Assembly (NCBI RefSeq): GCF_009818105.1
Contig: NZ_CP046564.1
Span: 2,418,001 to 2,482,000, forward strand
Direction of reading: 5' to 3'
DNA: 64,000 bases
Source of the DNA: Bacillus sp. N1-1
GTDB taxonomy: Bacteria; Bacillota; Bacilli; Bacillales; Guptibacillaceae
The position numbers and the translations under genes were made by a program. Shown here piece by piece: positions 63,509-64,000 of this stretch. The notes beneath the pieces are model-generated. The model was not told the DNA's origin. It made no database searches and was given only the letters and a program-made list of their open reading frames with translations. Position 1 is the stretch's first letter. The number at the start of each line of letters is the position of its first letter.

Positions 63509-63568
63509 TGTAACCGTCAACTAAAAATCAACAGTTTTCAGTAAATAAGATCTAACAGTTTCCGATAA
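63509..63568. mobile_element. Putative IS21-family terminal region
   Basis: TGTAACCGTCAACTAAAAAT begins with the TG typical of IS21 ends and is followed by repeated AACAGTTT motifs (63527, 63552) just past the istB stop. The outer end abuts the truncated endonuclease gene. The far end of the element lies beyond the window. Confidence 0.5.
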
Positions 63569-64000
63569 TTAAGAATCAACACCTTGGCTTTCGAACAATA
63601 CCTTTCGGTATTTCATACGTATGCTGTGTTGTTTTTCACTAAATGTCAGAATTTCACTTCGGTGAAGTAAACGATCTAATATCGCTGTTGTGAGTGTAGT
63701 GTCTCCTAAAAACTTTCCCCATTCGTTAGGCCCTTTATTTGATGTAAGAATAAACGCTGCTTTATCATACATTTCGTAGATAAATTGAAAGAATAAATGG
63801 GCATCCTGAGGCTCATAAGCCATATACATGACATCATCGATAATAATTAATTCTGAATTCATAATGCGCTTATATCTGGTTTTTGATTTGCTGATATATT
63901 CTTTAGACTTTAATACATAAATTAATCGCTCCATTGATACAAACGATACCTGGTATCCACGCTCAATGGCGTGGATACCGAGTGCTGTTGAGAGGTGTGT
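63569..64000 (-). CDS. istB: IS21-family helper ATPase IstB, 5' end beyond the window
   Basis: 144 codons in the window, open to the right edge. Begins inside the Walker A region (THLSTALGIHAIERGYQVSFV), then the Walker B LIIIDDVMYMAYEP, sensor 1 ILTSNKGPNEWG and the arginine-rich LLHRSEILTFSEKQHSIR. IstB is the AAA+ partner of the transposase IstA. The typical Glu/Gly in Walker B (DDxGY) is here DDVMY. istA should lie to the right. Confidence 0.9.
   Translation of the reverse strand, partial: THLSTALGIHAIERGYQVSFVSMERLIYVLKSKEYISKSKTRYKRIMNSELIIIDDVMYMAYEPQDAHLFFQFIYEMYDKAAFILTSNKGPNEWGKFLGDTTLTTAILDRLLHRSEILTFSEKQHSIRMKYRKVLFESQGVDS

Noticed and set aside
1-64000. rRNA or tRNA genes
   Set aside because: No tRNA-like TTCGAATC-type cloverleaf arms or rRNA motifs were recognised; the GGTTCRA-like matches seen lie in coding or unrelated sequence.

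Overview
The window looks like chromosomal DNA of a low-GC, endospore-forming member of the Bacillaceae. The signs are a hut (histidine utilisation) cluster with the Bacillus-type antiterminator HutP, a CwlJ-type germination hydrolase, AGGAGG-like ribosome binding sites with frequent TTG/GTG starts, near-perfect CcpA (cre) boxes, a yjlC-ndh pair, a class I fructose-bisphosphate aldolase and a DUF3900 protein. No rRNA, tRNA or CRISPR array was seen. The genus cannot be fixed from the sequence alone.

Layout. 0-9.3 kb: end of a YyaL-like gene, a small membrane protein, a tiny Cys/Arg-rich probable spore protein, then the hut genes arranged as hutU-hutI-hutG and hutP-[HutP-controlled terminator]-hutH, with a cre box over the hutP promoter. 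9.7-18.9 kb: class I aldolase, an AraC-type response regulator with an unusual receiver domain, two paralogous membrane-anchored proteins, a MerR/DUF3967 regulator, a penicillin-acylase-family enzyme, branched-chain aminotransferase, and a GPR1/FUN34/YaaH acetate transporter under a cre box. 19-28.8 kb: a lipoprotein, a translationally coupled GntR-ABC ATPase-permease-ECF sigma operon with a visible operator, yjlC-ndh, a sucrase remnant, a sugar dehydrogenase-like lipoprotein, a VOC protein and cwlJ.

28.9-48.1 kb is the unusual part. About twenty-five small, functionally unrelated, mostly single-gene units (methyltransferase, MTA/SAH nucleosidase-like, aminoglycoside phosphotransferase relic, alpha/beta hydrolase, three acetyltransferases, drug/metabolite transporter, VOC relic, cytidine deaminase-like, CPBP protease relic, DJ-1/PfpI, WYL regulator, many tiny membrane proteins) almost all lie on the minus strand. 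They are punctuated by twenty copies of one repeat family (core TCGGAGC within a hairpin), and nearly every copy lies just 3' of an ORF. This resembles a gene-cassette array, but the repeats are not integron attC sites and no integrase is present. Several cassettes are broken by single frameshifts or stop codons.

48.1-58.4 kb: an SDR + flavin monooxygenase pair behind a clear TPP riboswitch and terminator, a relic of an IS21 transposase, a glycine-oxidase-like flavoprotein, a methylmalonyl-CoA epimerase-like protein, a TRIC-type channel, a second MurE-like ligase lacking the DNPR meso-DAP motif, an acetamidase/formamidase and a DUF3900 protein.

58.4-64 kb is a second, AT-rich accessory block: two HEPN-like proteins with zinc ribbons (one DUF4145), a frameshifted zinc-ribbon gene, a serine resolvase with nearby repeats that could be its sites, a small membrane protein, and a LAGLIDADG endonuclease gene that seems to be cut by an IS21-family element whose istB runs off the window.
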